The position numbers were made by a program, and so were the translations under genes. DNA of 50,885 bases, taken from the NCBI GenBank assembly GCA_035536185.1, contig DATLOM010000040.1, positions 1 through 50,885 on the forward strand. Reading direction: 5' to 3'. This DNA is from GCA-2861595 sp035536185. Lineage in GTDB: Bacteria; Actinomycetota; Acidimicrobiia; Acidimicrobiales; GCA-2861595. The notes under the pieces are model-generated. The model was not told the origin of the DNA. It made no database searches and saw nothing but the letters and a program-made list of their open reading frames with translations. Numbering within the stretch: the stretch's first letter is position 1; every line of letters starts with the position of its first letter. Below, piece after piece: positions 50,601-50,885 of the stretch.

Positions 50601-50885
50601 ATGGGCGACGACATCAGGGCGGCGAAGGAGCGGGCCCTCGCCGGCAACCTGGCGCGTGAGGCCGACAAGCTCGCCCGCCAGAAGAAGCTGTTCGTCCGCG
50701 ACCGCATCGCCCTGCTGGTCGACGAGGGGTCGTTCCGCGAGGATGCCCTGCTGGCCAACGCCATGGCCGACGGCCTCCCCGCCGACGGAGTGGTGACGGG
50801 TACCGCCACGGTCGACGGCCGTCCCGTGTGCATCATGGCCAACGACCCCACCGTGAAGGCGGGCTCGTGGGGCGCCCGCACCGTG
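50601..50885 (+). CDS. Acyl-CoA carboxylase carboxyltransferase subunit, 5' part
   Basis: Only the first 95 codons are in the window. The ATG at 50601 comes 2 nt after the phosphatase stop. The helical start (KERALAGNLAREADKLARQKK, truncated here at 20) and LFVRDRIALLVDEGSF plus DGVVTGTATVDGRPVCIMAN are typical of the beta subunits of propionyl-, acetyl- or methylcrotonyl-CoA carboxylases. The ANDPTVKAGSWG block is closer to the methylcrotonyl/geranyl-type than to AccD, but the substrate cannot be fixed from this part. Confidence 0.88.
   Translation, partial: MGDDIRAAKERALAGNLAREADKLARQKKLFVRDRIALLVDEGSFREDALLANAMADGLPADGVVTGTATVDGRPVCIMANDPTVKAGSWGARTV

Overview
The window is GC-rich chromosomal DNA, almost certainly from an actinobacterium. 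Two blocks of housekeeping genes follow the gene order of Mycobacterium tuberculosis. Block one is TPR protein, HAD phosphatase, small coiled-coil protein, tlyA, nadK, recN, steA, mctB/steB, pyrG and Nudix, as in Rv1691-Rv1700. Block two is scpA, scpB, rluB, cmk and der, as in Rv1709-Rv1713. The lineage-specific extras and the very high GC would suit a deep branch such as Acidimicrobiia, but that placement is inference.

Layout. 1-950: the 3' end of a 23S rRNA gene, a 5S rRNA gene and a terminator. The 23S gene is interrupted at 139-434 by a group I intron that has not been annotated as such here before; it sits in the peptidyl-transferase loop, and P1, P7, P8, P9 and the terminal G can all be read from the sequence. 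1.2-18.5 kb: the Rv1691-1700-like block, with added ssb-like, DUF1015, rhomboid, GT2/phosphatase-like membrane fusion and MraY/WecA-like genes. Many genes overlap by 4 nt (GTGA or TGATG), suggesting translational coupling.

18.6-36.5 kb: an island absent from the mycobacterial order, and the most interesting part of the window. It encodes a soluble PAS histidine kinase, an OmpR-family response regulator, and about eleven secreted or surface proteins. Six copies of one operator (ATCTTCAGSAATCTTCAGC, two direct half-sites 10 bp apart) lie upstream of the regulator gene and of the secreted-protein transcription units, and nowhere else that I noticed. Two of these units are paralogous cassettes facing each other. 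Each has the order: small secreted protein whose mature chain would start with Cys; Asp-box beta-propeller; cupredoxin-like domain; IPT-like domain with a C-terminal membrane anchor. Propeller and cupredoxin are one protein in the first cassette and two genes in the second. A third unit pairs a related small secreted protein with a 1698-residue protein made of propeller, IPT, Kelch and Fn3 domains. Two tandem Cys/His-containing secreted peptides and a solitary IPT-anchor protein complete the set. I read this as one two-component regulon building a cell-surface assembly; its signal and function are unknown.

36.6-50.9 kb: housekeeping genes return: ald, a DksA/TraR-type protein, trpS, scpAB, rluB, then a tightly packed aroH-tyrA-aroA-cmk-plsC run, ispH on the other strand, a PDZ/radical-SAM DUF512 protein next to der, a SpoIIE-type phosphatase, and the start of an acyl-CoA carboxylase carboxyltransferase cut by the window end. 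No tRNA, CRISPR array, transposase or integrase was recognised.
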